Assembly (NCBI RefSeq): GCF_004564235.1
Contig: NZ_SOMN01000018.1
Span: 1-64,000 of the forward strand
DNA from: Cohnella luojiensis
GTDB taxonomy: Bacteria > Bacillota > Bacilli > Paenibacillales > Paenibacillaceae
Direction of reading: 5' to 3'
Length of the DNA: 64,000 bases
Shown: positions 7,976 through 15,273 of the stretch, piece after piece
Numbering within the stretch: the stretch's first letter is position 1
Layout: each line of letters opens with the position of its first letter
Program-made: the position numbers and the translations under genes
The notes under the pieces: generated by a model
The model's database searches: none
Told to the model about the DNA's origin: nothing
Seen by the model: the letters and a program-made list of their open reading frames with translations, nothing else

Positions 7976-8627
7976 CCGTTGAATCAGGGAATGAGGCATA
8001 TCGTAGAATTGCAGCGGCTGCCCGTTCGCGCCTTTCCGCATCTTCGCTTCGCATCGCTTTCTTTAAGATTTCGAGCGCTTCAACAATCGTATCCTTGTCT
8101 ATTTGAACCTGAGGGCGATTGTCTGCCGCGAAAGCGTGCGTCGTCGTGACCTGAGTTTTTGCCGATAACCAACGATCTAATTGTGCACGGGGAATTGGAT
8201 AATCATACTCCTTCACCGTCGAAGAATGGTTAAGAAATTCCTGTACACTGGCGTTGAGCTCGCTCCGTGGAATGCGTGTTAACCAAGTAACTCCTCTACG
8301 GTGGCACATTCCGTTCAAAACGGAATCGGACGATTCGACGTAATAGTAATCTCCGAGATCCCCCAGATAAACTGTATCCTCATGACCGATCAGAACATAA
8401 TCCCCATCCTGCATCGTATTCACGAAAGCATTGAGCTCCTCGATTGGGCCATCCACCTCTAGCCCCTGTTCCCCATAGGCCCGGGTTAAGCTCTCTCTAA
8501 TATCGTCGATGCCTGAGTTCTCTAGATTTCCGAGCCCCGACCATCCGATACTCACGTAATTGTCCGCGAGGAATCGCTCCATAAGGTCGATTCCCTGCGG
8601 ATTTGATTTGATCTGGAACAATTTCAT
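7959..8627 (-). CDS. Hypothetical protein, possible EVE/PUA-like fold
   Basis: 222 residues, with GGAGGAATAACGG directly before the ATG at 8627. The first 125 residues have the rhythm of modified-base-reader-type domains found beside restriction systems: VSIGWSGLGNL near 25-35, then GDYVLIG near 75, YLGDLGDYYYV near 87-97, and RRGVTWLTRIPRSEL near 110-124. The C-terminal third is helical and charged. The assignment rests on pattern memory only, without an alignment. The gene follows the ZIP transporter gene by 31 bp on the same strand and is probably co-transcribed, but no functional link is evident. No restriction or methylase gene is nearby. Confidence 0.6.
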   Translation of the reverse strand: MKLFQIKSNPQGIDLMERFLADNYVSIGWSGLGNLENSGIDDIRESLTRAYGEQGLEVDGPIEELNAFVNTMQDGDYVLIGHEDTVYLGDLGDYYYVESSDSVLNGMCHRRGVTWLTRIPRSELNASVQEFLNHSSTVKEYDYPIPRAQLDRWLSAKTQVTTTHAFAADNRPQVQIDKDTIVEALEILKKAMRSEDAERRERAAAAILRYASFPDSTEKPTL

Positions 8628-8658
8628 CCGTTATTCCTCCACAGCCAGCGGTCGACAT

Positions 8659-9390
8659 TCATCCGAACCAATGGCTAATATAGACCATCATCAACATCCC
8701 GAAAATAAATGAATAGGTCGAGGGTCGTTCATAACCGTGCCCATGGCTCTCGGGAATCAATTCCTTGTATGCGATGAACAACATGGCGCCCGCGGCGAAG
8801 GCCAGACCGAAGCCGATCAGGTTCTGGATTCCGCTTGCCGTCGCGTAACCAATGATCGCCGAAACGGCCTCCATTAAGCCTGTCAGGAATACGATGGCGA
8901 AGGATTTCCATTTGCTTACCTTCGAATTGATCAAGAAGACGGCCAGGATGAGGCCCTCAGGAATGTTCTGGGCACCGATAGAGATGGCCACCATCGGACC
9001 TAAGCCTGCATTCTGGCTGGCATAGCTGAACCCGGTACTCAAGCCCTCCGGAATATTATGTATGAAGAGGGCGATGATCACCAGCAGGGACTTCGAATCG
9101 AAAGAGCTGACGCGACTATCGTTCTCTACGTCGATGTGAGGAATGTTCTTCTCGATTAAATCCAGTATCACGATCCCCAGTAATATGCCCACGGTTAAGC
9201 CGATAATGTCGGATTCCTTGATGGCCTGAGGCATCAAACCGAACGTTGAAGCAGACACCATGATTCCCGCCGTAAAGGCGATGAGAATATCCTTCGATTT
9301 CTCCGATAGTTCTTTAATGAAGAAAATAGGAGCCGCCCCTAGCACGGTGGCCATGGCCGAGATGATGCTCCCGATTAATGCAGTTTCCAC
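8659..9390 (-). CDS. ZIP-family divalent metal transporter
   Basis: 243 residues when started at the GTG at 9390, which has AAGGGAG 8 bases upstream; the 25-residue upstream extension is unlike any ZIP protein. About eight hydrophobic helices are seen. The two metal-binding helices carry the family signature: HNIPEGLSTG (TM4) and GAQNIPEGL (TM5), each with the conserved Asn-Ile-Pro-Glu-Gly. It should import zinc or a related divalent cation across the cytoplasmic membrane; the exact metal cannot be read from sequence. No Zur or MntR box is recognised upstream. A second minus-strand gene follows at 31 bp. Confidence 0.9.
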   Translation of the reverse strand: METALIGSIISAMATVLGAAPIFFIKELSEKSKDILIAFTAGIMVSASTFGLMPQAIKESDIIGLTVGILLGIVILDLIEKNIPHIDVENDSRVSSFDSKSLLVIIALFIHNIPEGLSTGFSYASQNAGLGPMVAISIGAQNIPEGLILAVFLINSKVSKWKSFAIVFLTGLMEAVSAIIGYATASGIQNLIGFGLAFAAGAMLFIAYKELIPESHGHGYERPSTYSFIFGMLMMVYISHWFG

Positions 9391-9537
9391 TATTCCTACT
9401 CCCTTCAAGTCAAAGCAAGCTAATGTTCCTGAATTGATTCTAGTTATTATTCCCTTTCTTGGCAATGCTCCTTCGAAAGCTCACCGTTGCTGGAGCGAAT
9501 GGCTTGCGATATACTGGCTGTATAGGTCGTGAAGAAC

Positions 9538-9598
9538 ACGCCGCTTCTATTCAACCACCCTAATGAGTATTTTGGGGTGCGTTGTTCGGAAGCGGCGT
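9538..9598. repeat. Long nested inverted repeat in a divergent intergenic region
   Basis: ACGCCGCTTC pairs with GAAGCGGCGT (10 bp), and inside it CAAC/CACCC pairs with GGGTG/GTTG with one bulge. It lies 44 bp before the plus-strand gene at 9642. Since the genes diverge, it is not an ordinary terminator; it is either a 5'-leader structure or a small insertion-type palindrome. Confidence 0.55.
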
Positions 9599-9641
9599 TT
9601 ATTCATTCCTAGAGATAATTTAGCGAGTAGGAGGATTTCAA

Positions 9642-10289
9642 TTGTCCCTTTTCGAGCAAAAGTATGAACAATGGCTGCAGTCCAATATTGTAGAGGACCC
9701 GAATCATAGAAGGAGAGAATGGCTTCTGAAAGGACTTGGCCATGGAACGGTCGAGTTCCTTCGTTCCGTATGGTTTCCCATAATCGGTCATTTCGAGCAC
9801 TTGAAGCCGGAATGGGAGGTGCGTGATTTCAATAATGGATATCGTTACTTGGATCTAGCCTATATGCCCGGAGGCGCAAAAGGAGGGATCGAGATTCAGG
9901 GTTACGGATCCCATGCCAGAGATCTTGATGTGAAGCGCTTTAAAGATCTTTGCAACCGCCACTGTTTGTTATCGCTTGATGGGTGGACGTTTCTTCCGGT
10001 CGCTTACCCTTCCATTACCGATGAACCCAAGCAGTGCCAGCAACTCGTTCTCTCCTTTATAGGTAAATTTATCGCCTCCGATGTTCCCGCTTCATTATCA
10101 TGGTTGGAGGCCGAAACAATTCGTCTTGCTCGACGATTGTTGCGTCCATTTACGCCGCTGGAGCTTGCATCGCATCTTAGGGTGAGCGATCGACATGCCC
10201 GGCGCGTCTTACATAGGATGGTCGAATTAGAGTTGCTTGATATAGCCAGCGGTCATGAGCGAGTTAGGACGTACAAGCTCAAGCTGTAG
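9642..10289 (+). CDS. Possible PD-(D/E)XK-like domain fused to a C-terminal winged helix
   Basis: 215 residues from a TTG start at 9642, with GGAGGA about 7 bases upstream. Residues about 60-125 resemble the core of VSR/DUF559-like nucleases: YRYLD71 followed by GIE84IQ86, then a basic helix (about 91-106) and GWTFLPVAY. D71 and E84-x-Q86 could form a D-(E-x-K/Q) site, with Gln in the last position. Residues about 160-215 form a winged helix (LELASHLRVSDRHARRVLHR). The combination suggests either a regulator built on a dead nuclease or an active site-specific nuclease. No methylase or partner is adjacent. Confidence 0.6.
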   Translation: MSLFEQKYEQWLQSNIVEDPNHRRREWLLKGLGHGTVEFLRSVWFPIIGHFEHLKPEWEVRDFNNGYRYLDLAYMPGGAKGGIEIQGYGSHARDLDVKRFKDLCNRHCLLSLDGWTFLPVAYPSITDEPKQCQQLVLSFIGKFIASDVPASLSWLEAETIRLARRLLRPFTPLELASHLRVSDRHARRVLHRMVELELLDIASGHERVRTYKLKL

Positions 10290-10293
10290 GTCA

Positions 10294-10513
10294 TGCAAGG
10301 GTATGGGGTTGAGGGGATGCCAATGTTTCTGAGCGGACAGGAGATCCGTTATCATGTCGAAAACAACGTATTTGGCGCCACTTCCGGACTGTAGTTCCGT
10401 TATTCCGAGGAATAGCAGGTTGCTTGGCACCAATTTGGACGAATAACGGAACCTGGGTCCGATGCACGAGCATTCAGCACAAATCTTAGTGGATAACGGA
10501 ACTACGGTCCGCC
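10294..10513. repeat. Intergenic repeat, copy 1 of a 248-bp tandem duplication
   Basis: About 220 bp that recur almost unchanged 248 bp downstream. Each copy carries a 12-bp inverted pair, GTTCCGTTATTC (10394-10405) and GAATAACGGAAC (10441-10452), and a third GATAACGGAAC (10492-10502). No open frame with a ribosome binding site covers it. Confidence 0.85.
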
Positions 10514-10541
10514 GGCGGCGGCGGACATACATTTGGTAGCT

Positions 10542-10761
10542 TGCAATGGTAGAGGGTTGAGGGGATGCCAATGTTTCTGAGCGGACAGGAGATCCGTTAT
10601 CTTGTCGAAAACAACGTATTTGGCGCCACTTCCGGACTGTAGTTCCGTTATTCCGAGGAATAGCAGGTTTCTGGGAACCAATTTAGACGAATAACGGAAC
10701 CTGGGTCCGATGCACGAGCATTCAGCGCAAATCTTAGTGGATAACGGAACTACGGTCCGCC
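10542..10761. repeat. Intergenic repeat, copy 2 of a 248-bp tandem duplication
   Basis: Second copy of the repeat at 10294-10513, differing at only a handful of positions in the parts compared by eye. The same three GTTCCGTTAT-type motifs occur at 10642, 10689 and 10740. The stretch from 10762 to 11042 holds no gene that I can support, only degenerate echoes such as GAATAACCGGAAC near 10980. Confidence 0.85.
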
Positions 10762-11042
10762 ATCGCGAGAGGGGCATGAGTGATTTCTCCGATATGCCCG
10801 CCGTCTTACCGGATAACGAATGCGTCCCCTTCTTTAACCAAGGCGCCGAACTCTTCCGCGGAATCCCCGTTTTTCCGCATGGATAATGTTCGCTTCGTTC
10901 ATGGCTTCCTGCCTCACTCTTCGCTACTCGCACATCCGACTTCATGAACTGTACGGATTTACGGATGCCGCTCCTCAACGAATAACCGGAACTTTTTCCA
11001 CAAACAATATCCCGTATCTCTTCAATGAAGGAGGAATTGAAA

Positions 11043-11126
11043 TTGTCTAAACAACAAGGACACGCAAACAAGAACACGACAACCCGAACCTCTGATAAGA
11101 AAGGCAACAAATCCGGGAACAAATAA
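11043..11126 (+). CDS. Very small Lys/Asn/Thr-rich protein, 27 aa
   Basis: A TTG at 11043 begins a 27-codon frame ending in TAA at 11124-11126. AAGGAGG lies 8 bases upstream, a near-perfect ribosome binding site. The peptide begins MSKQQGHANK, continues with Thr, Arg, Lys, Asn and Gly, and ends KKGNKSGNK, so it is very basic and hydrophilic with no hydrophobic segment. Composition recalls minor small acid-soluble spore proteins, but I cannot match it to a named Ssp family. The 65-aa gene follows at 12 bp, so the two are probably co-transcribed. Confidence 0.5.
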   Translation: MSKQQGHANKNTTTRTSDKKGNKSGNK

Positions 11127-11138
11127 ACGGCGGAGAGG

Positions 11139-11336
11139 ATGGCGTCCAGCTTGCTGAATCAGTTAGAAAGCAACTACGACTGCTCGAACGCTGGCGATGA
11201 CCTGCATCAATTAAAGCAGGAGCTAGAGCAGCTCATCGGGAACGGCGGCGACGGACTGTCGGAGGAGACGAACGAGATTAAGAATCGGTTGGAGAATCAG
11301 ATTCATTTCATACAGAACAAATGCGACATCCATTGA
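11139..11336 (+). CDS. Small helical protein, 65 aa
   Basis: Not recognised. It is almost entirely polar helix with heptad-like leucines (LHQLKQELEQLIG, then EIKNRLENQIHF), suggesting a short coiled coil; the Cys residues near 15 and 62 flank it. The start at the ATG at 11139 has GGAGAGG almost touching it, an unusually tight spacing, so the TTG at 11151 is an alternative. It follows the 27-codon frame by 12 bp and ends just before a perfect palindrome that terminates the convergent P450 gene. Confidence 0.55.
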   Translation: MASSLLNQLESNYDCSNAGDDLHQLKQELEQLIGNGGDGLSEETNEIKNRLENQIHFIQNKCDIH

Positions 11337-11361
11337 TCTGAGGTTATTGCAGCATCAAGAA

Positions 11362-11383
11362 ACCCGACCTCGCGAGGTCGGGT
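11362..11383. terminator. 22-bp perfect palindrome acting as terminator
   Basis: ACCCGACCTCG is followed directly by its complement CGAGGTCGGGT. On the minus strand it is followed by TTTCTT, so it can terminate the P450 gene. It also lies 25 bp after the stop of the plus-strand 65-aa gene. Confidence 0.7.
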
Positions 11384-11389
11384 CTACGT

Positions 11390-12733
11390 CTATCTGCTCC
11401 TCGGAACCATCCAACGGCCGTTCTTCACTCGCAAGGAAACGAGCGGTTCCGGCTTTTCTTCGCCTTGCCCGGGAAGCGAAGCGAACTCAAACCTTCCGGC
11501 CAACGTTCCCATTATTAAGCCCCCCTCCAGCAACGCGAACTGCGAACCGATGCAGCCCCTGGAGCCTCCCCCGAACGGAAAATAAGCAAATCTCGCCCAT
11601 TGGGACGTTCCTCCGTCGAAACGCTCCGGGCGAAACGCGGAGGCATCCCCGAACACGCCGTCGTTGCGATGAATCGCGTAAGGACTAATAAGAAAGCTGC
11701 TGTTTGCAGGGAACCGGTCACCGAGCATAATAAGCTCCCGCTCCGACTCGCGAAGAATCGCCCATGCCGGAGGGAAGAGCCTTAACGTCTCTTGCACGAC
11801 CTGCTTCGTATAATCCATCTCCCGATATCGCTCGTAAGCCGGCAACGGTTTGCCTGAGTCCTCTTCACTCGCCCGAATTCGGTCGAGTTCCCCATGCAGT
11901 CGATGCACAGTATCGGGAGATCGCTCCAAGCAACACCAAGCCCATACCAATGCATTGGCCGTCGTCTCGTGTCCGGCGAGCAGCATCGTCATCATCTGAT
12001 CGCGGATTTCTTGATCGGACAGAGCCTGTCCGGATTCGTCCTTCGTATCCAGCAGCAAGCCAAGCATGCTATCGGAATATTCTTCTGGATTCCGTCTCGC
12101 CTTGGAGATGGCCTCGTAGATCATCGCTTCCAGCGTCCGGATCGCCTTTTTATGTTTGACGTTTCCGGGTGTCGGAATGGCAAAAGGCACAATGATCGGC
12201 GAGAATATCGTACTTGCCGTATGGCGAATCGTGACGTCAACCGCGTCCGCAAGCTCTGCCTTATCCTCATCAAGCTCGGTCTGGAACAAGCTGCGCGCGA
12301 TTATTCCCAATGTCAGCTGCATCATAAGCTCATGCATGGCGACGGGAACCCCATCCTTCAGGGAATCGGCAAGCCTTTCCGTTTCCTCCTGCACAATCTG
12401 GGCGTAGGCTTGAATTCGTTCCTTATAGAATACCGGCATTAAGTAACGTTTCTGCTGCCGATGAACCGCGTGTTCCGAAGTGAGCAGTCCGTCTCCTATC
12501 GTCCTGCGCAGAACGTCCGAGCTTCTTCCCTTGCGGAAGTGCTGCTCTTGATGAACGAGGATTTCCTGGACGAAGTCCGGGGAATTTACGACATAAGTAG
12601 GCCGGAACGAGCTCGTACGCAGCGAAACAACGTCTCCCATCGGCAATGCGTCTACGAGGAACCCGAGCGGATCCCTTTGAAATCGAATGAAATTGGCCAT
12701 ACGCGAGGTTGGAATACCAGCGACTCTCGTCAT
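11390..12733 (-). CDS. Cytochrome P450
   Basis: 447-residue soluble P450 with no membrane anchor. The I-helix oxygen-activation motif AGHETT is at about 254-259, the K-helix ETLR (ExxR) near 318, and the heme-binding loop FPFGGGSRGCIGSQ places the thiolate ligand at Cys394. GAAGGGGGG before the ATG at 12733 supports the start. Overall size and motif wording fit the CYP102A-like/CYP197-type P450s common in bacilli that hydroxylate fatty acids or terpenoids, but substrate cannot be inferred. No ferredoxin or reductase gene is adjacent, so redox partners must come from elsewhere. It is transcribed divergently from the transglutaminase-like gene. Confidence 0.93.
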   Translation of the reverse strand: MTRVAGIPTSRMANFIRFQRDPLGFLVDALPMGDVVSLRTSSFRPTYVVNSPDFVQEILVHQEQHFRKGRSSDVLRRTIGDGLLTSEHAVHRQQKRYLMPVFYKERIQAYAQIVQEETERLADSLKDGVPVAMHELMMQLTLGIIARSLFQTELDEDKAELADAVDVTIRHTASTIFSPIIVPFAIPTPGNVKHKKAIRTLEAMIYEAISKARRNPEEYSDSMLGLLLDTKDESGQALSDQEIRDQMMTMLLAGHETTANALVWAWCCLERSPDTVHRLHGELDRIRASEEDSGKPLPAYERYREMDYTKQVVQETLRLFPPAWAILRESERELIMLGDRFPANSSFLISPYAIHRNDGVFGDASAFRPERFDGGTSQWARFAYFPFGGGSRGCIGSQFALLEGGLIMGTLAGRFEFASLPGQGEEKPEPLVSLRVKNGRWMVPRSR

Positions 12734-12852
12734 CGCGTTCCCCCCTTCCTATAGGGGGATTTTATCATTTTAGCTAGGGTATTTGCCAATAGCCTTCCAG
12801 TACTCGATTTATCCATTTGCGTATGATATAGTCGGAATACACGATAATCGGC

Positions 12853-12878
12853 AAGACTCTGGGATCAGAGTCTTTTTT
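12853..12878 (+). terminator. Terminator-like hairpin in the leader of the transglutaminase-like gene
   Basis: AAGACTCTG and CAGAGTCTT pair around a GGAT loop and are followed by six T. It lies 33 bp before the ATG at 12911, in a divergent intergenic region with no plus-strand gene upstream. A TATGAT -10-like box at 12822 could start a transcript of only about 40 bases that ends here. Confidence 0.6.
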
Positions 12879-12910
12879 ACTTTTAACAGCTGAGAGGGGA
12901 TGGGAAGGTT

Positions 12911-14038
12911 ATGAGAGCAGGAGTGAAAATAGCGCTCGCTTTAGCGGTTCTATTGGGGTCTCTTTCCGTCGCGCCACAGTTAGGTCCTTCTGAGTCCGTG
13001 TCTGCAGCAGTAAATACGACCTCGATAGACCATCTCCGGAAGGAAATCGTTCGCGCGATAAGCCAGCGCCTCGGTACCCTTGAGGTTACATATACAGGCA
13101 AAGAAGCTTCATTGAAGAAAGACATCAGAGACACTTTGGATGCTGCCGTTTACTCGGACGATTACTTGCACTATATCGTAAAGACGTACGGCTATCGATC
13201 TACGATGAGCGGGAACAAAGCAAAGATAGATTTCAGCTTCACGTACTGGGAAACGCTGCCCCAGACGAATGAGGTAAAGAAGCGCGTTGCCCAAGTGCTT
13301 GGCAAAATATTGACCAAAGGCATGAACGATCATCAGAAAGTGAAGGCGATCCATGACTGGATTGTAACGAACATCGCCTATGATACGCGCCTTATCTCGC
13401 ATTCCGCCTATGATGGGATCTCGAAGGGAAAGACTGTGTGCCAAGGTTACGCCTTGCTTACCTACGAAATGATGAAGCAGGCCGGTATTCCGGTCAAGAT
13501 TATGGAAGGAACGTCTCGGGGCATCTCCCACACGTGGAATCTCGTCCAGATCGGCGGCAAATGGTACCATCTGGACACGACATGGGATGATCCCGTTCCG
13601 GACGTCGCAGGACGAACCGTATACAACTACTACAACCTGACCGATGCACAGATTCGACCGGACCATAAGTGGACCCCGTCAACTCACATTCCAAGGGCGG
13701 TTACCCCTTATGATCAGTCGCTCGCATCGCTCTCCGTATCCGATTCGTCCAAATCATCGTTCTATGACAAGCTTTACGAGCAACTTGGTTACCTCTATCT
13801 CGCGGATGCTTACACGGCGACGAGTTTACAAGACCTTACAAGTAATATTCAAGACGCCGTTGCGAATCGTAAAAAGGAACTGGTCATCCGTTACACGCGA
13901 GGCACGACGATTAAATCCGACATGAAGAAAGCTTTCGCGGCTCAGAAGGGGCTCTCCGGCTTTAGCTATTCGTACGAGGACTACTCCCGGACGACGATTA
14001 ACGACAAACTGCTCCGGATCGTATTTAAGTATTCGTGA
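12911..14038 (+). CDS. Exported transglutaminase-like protein
   Basis: 375 residues with a classic signal peptide (basic MRAGVK, hydrophobic core to about residue 20, likely cleavage near Ala33). The transglutaminase-like core shows the Cys-His-Asp triad: Cys177 in GKTVCQGYA, His207 in ISHTWN and Asp222 in WYHLDTTWDD. Enzymes of this superfamily act as cysteine proteases or peptidases at the cell envelope; true cross-linking activity is less common. The C-terminal 120 residues have no motif that I recognise. It converges on the Ku gene with only 5 bp between stop codons. Confidence 0.88.
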   Translation: MRAGVKIALALAVLLGSLSVAPQLGPSESVSAAVNTTSIDHLRKEIVRAISQRLGTLEVTYTGKEASLKKDIRDTLDAAVYSDDYLHYIVKTYGYRSTMSGNKAKIDFSFTYWETLPQTNEVKKRVAQVLGKILTKGMNDHQKVKAIHDWIVTNIAYDTRLISHSAYDGISKGKTVCQGYALLTYEMMKQAGIPVKIMEGTSRGISHTWNLVQIGGKWYHLDTTWDDPVPDVAGRTVYNYYNLTDAQIRPDHKWTPSTHIPRAVTPYDQSLASLSVSDSSKSSFYDKLYEQLGYLYLADAYTATSLQDLTSNIQDAVANRKKELVIRYTRGTTIKSDMKKAFAAQKGLSGFSYSYEDYSRTTINDKLLRIVFKYS

Positions 14039-14043
14039 GGCAA

Positions 14044-14877
14044 TTAATGGGTTTGGTTAAAATCGGACTGTGTAAACGCGTCGTTCTCGTTCTTGACGTA
14101 ATCCAGACTTGTGGTCAGCGACGATAACAAATCTTCTAGATTCGCGTTCCGCTGCAGCAGCGGCTGTTCCGCGACTTTTTCTCTCGGCGCCAGTTTCGTG
14201 ATTTTATTCTCGATCAGGGATCTGAGCGCTTCGTCGTATTTATTTCCGTAGTTGGATCCCACGAACTTGGCGGACATCGCTTGAATCAATTGGTTGAAAA
14301 CGAACATATGGGCCTCGGACACCTCGGATCTAGACGGATGAACCGGCGCGTTTATTCGTTCCATCGGCCGGATTTCATCCTCGTAGAGCATAGTCGACAG
14401 AACTAATCCTTCTTCTGACGGCCACACCGCCGCCAGGCTTTGAACGGAACGGAGCGTAAGGTATCCGATCCCGATCTTCTTCGATTGGAGAAGACTGGCA
14501 TGAAATAAACGAAAAGCCTCCTCCCCCACCTCGTCGGTCCCCATATAATAATGTTTCTTCAACCGCATCCGGGTAATCTCCGTCTCATCGGCGAACTGTT
14601 CGATGATCATCGTCTTGGAGGCTTGCGGAGATATTCCTTTAAGCTCTTCATCGGAGATTTCCACGAAGTTGCCGCCGCCTAGATCATAGACTTTTCGGAT
14701 TTCGTCCATCTCTACTTTCGAATCGCAAGCTTGGCAGAATTTCAGATGAGAAATCGAACCTCCGCAAGCCGTGTGGGTTGTCTTAAGCGATATTTCCTTA
14801 TCCTCCGTGGCGGCATACAGCTTGATAGGGATCTGAAATTTGGCTATCTGAATAGTCCCTTTCCACATCGCATGCAT
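14044..14877 (-). CDS. ku: Ku, non-homologous end-joining DNA end-binding protein
   Basis: 277 residues. The N-terminus MWKGTIQIAKFQIPIKLYAA is diagnostic of bacterial Ku, followed by Cys residues in CGGSISHLKFCQAC that may bind zinc, and the Ku ring domain to about residue 240. Ku forms a homodimeric ring on double-strand ends and recruits LigD. The C-terminal tail is rather acidic and polar instead of the lysine-rich tail seen in some Ku proteins. GAGAGG lies 9 bases before the ATG at 14877; a second ATG three codons in is possible. No LigD gene is in this window, so its partner must be elsewhere. In spore-formers Ku commonly acts during germination. Confidence 0.93.
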   Translation of the reverse strand: MHAMWKGTIQIAKFQIPIKLYAATEDKEISLKTTHTACGGSISHLKFCQACDSKVEMDEIRKVYDLGGGNFVEISDEELKGISPQASKTMIIEQFADETEITRMRLKKHYYMGTDEVGEEAFRLFHASLLQSKKIGIGYLTLRSVQSLAAVWPSEEGLVLSTMLYEDEIRPMERINAPVHPSRSEVSEAHMFVFNQLIQAMSAKFVGSNYGNKYDEALRSLIENKITKLAPREKVAEQPLLQRNANLEDLLSSLTTSLDYVKNENDAFTQSDFNQTH

Positions 14878-14956
14878 ACTATCATTCCTCTCTTAAATAA
14901 GCTATTACTTCTTTTATTGCCTAAGAGAGAGTAATGGATACTTCAACCGAAAATAA

Positions 14957-14993
14957 CCCGTCCCCAAGGTTCGTACCTCGTAAACGGGTTGTT
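14957..14993. terminator. Hairpin between the Ku gene and the RNA-like unit
   Basis: AACCCGT and ACGGGTT pair around an inner AGG/CCT stem. The flanks are only modestly T-rich. It may insulate Ku from read-through of the minus-strand genes to its right. Confidence 0.4.
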
Positions 14994-15059
14994 TGCTTTC
15001 TCACTCGGGATTAAAAATTAATTATCTGATAATTCTGATAATATAGTAGATTTTCTTCC

Positions 15060-15250
15060 CGGTCTGTGCTACTATGGCTTTACAGGAAAGGAGGTGCGTC
15101 AACATTAGTAATCAGATGTTGAACGTATCCCTTACCCGATCCGGTAGCCTGTAATATACAAGCTGCCGGAGGCGCGGGATACGGTTCTGGTTTGGAATAG
15201 CGCCTCTCGGGTAGAAAAGACCGTCTTCGGACGGTCCTTTTTCTTTTAAA
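15060..15250 (+). ncRNA. Candidate structured RNA with pseudoknot/alternative helix and terminator
   Basis: Between Ku and the SDR gene lies a unit with no gene of normal size. It starts near an AAAGGAGGTG anti-anti-Shine-Dalgarno match (15088-15097) and ends in a strong UUCG-capped terminator. Between them three helices can form a three-way junction: TACCCGA (15133)/TCGGGTA (15207), CCGGTAGC (15141)/GCTGCCGG (15162) and GAGGCGC (15169)/GCGCCTC (15200). In addition GAAC-GTATCCC (15121-15131) complements GGGATAC-G-GTTC (15176-15187) inside the third loop, as a pseudoknot or a competing fold. A 12-codon frame from the ATG at 15117 overlaps the first strand. I cannot assign it to a known family. 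Confidence 0.5.
15219..15246 (+). terminator. UUCG-loop intrinsic terminator of the RNA-like unit
   Basis: GACCGTC, loop TTCG, GACGGTC, then CTTTTTCTTTT. One of the strongest terminators in the window, although no annotated plus-strand gene precedes it. Confidence 0.85.
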
Positions 15251-15273
15251 TTCCGCGGATTTTCTACCTATTT

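Noticed and set aside
10502-11122. Minus-strand frame (206 codons) across the repeat region
   Set aside because: Half of it is the duplicated non-coding repeat; no ribosome binding site and no recognisable domain; overlaps a better-supported small plus-strand gene.
15117-15155. 12-codon frame in the candidate RNA as a protein gene
   Set aside because: The ATG is about 20 bases from the Shine-Dalgarno match and the peptide has no features; kept only as a possible leader peptide within the RNA entry.
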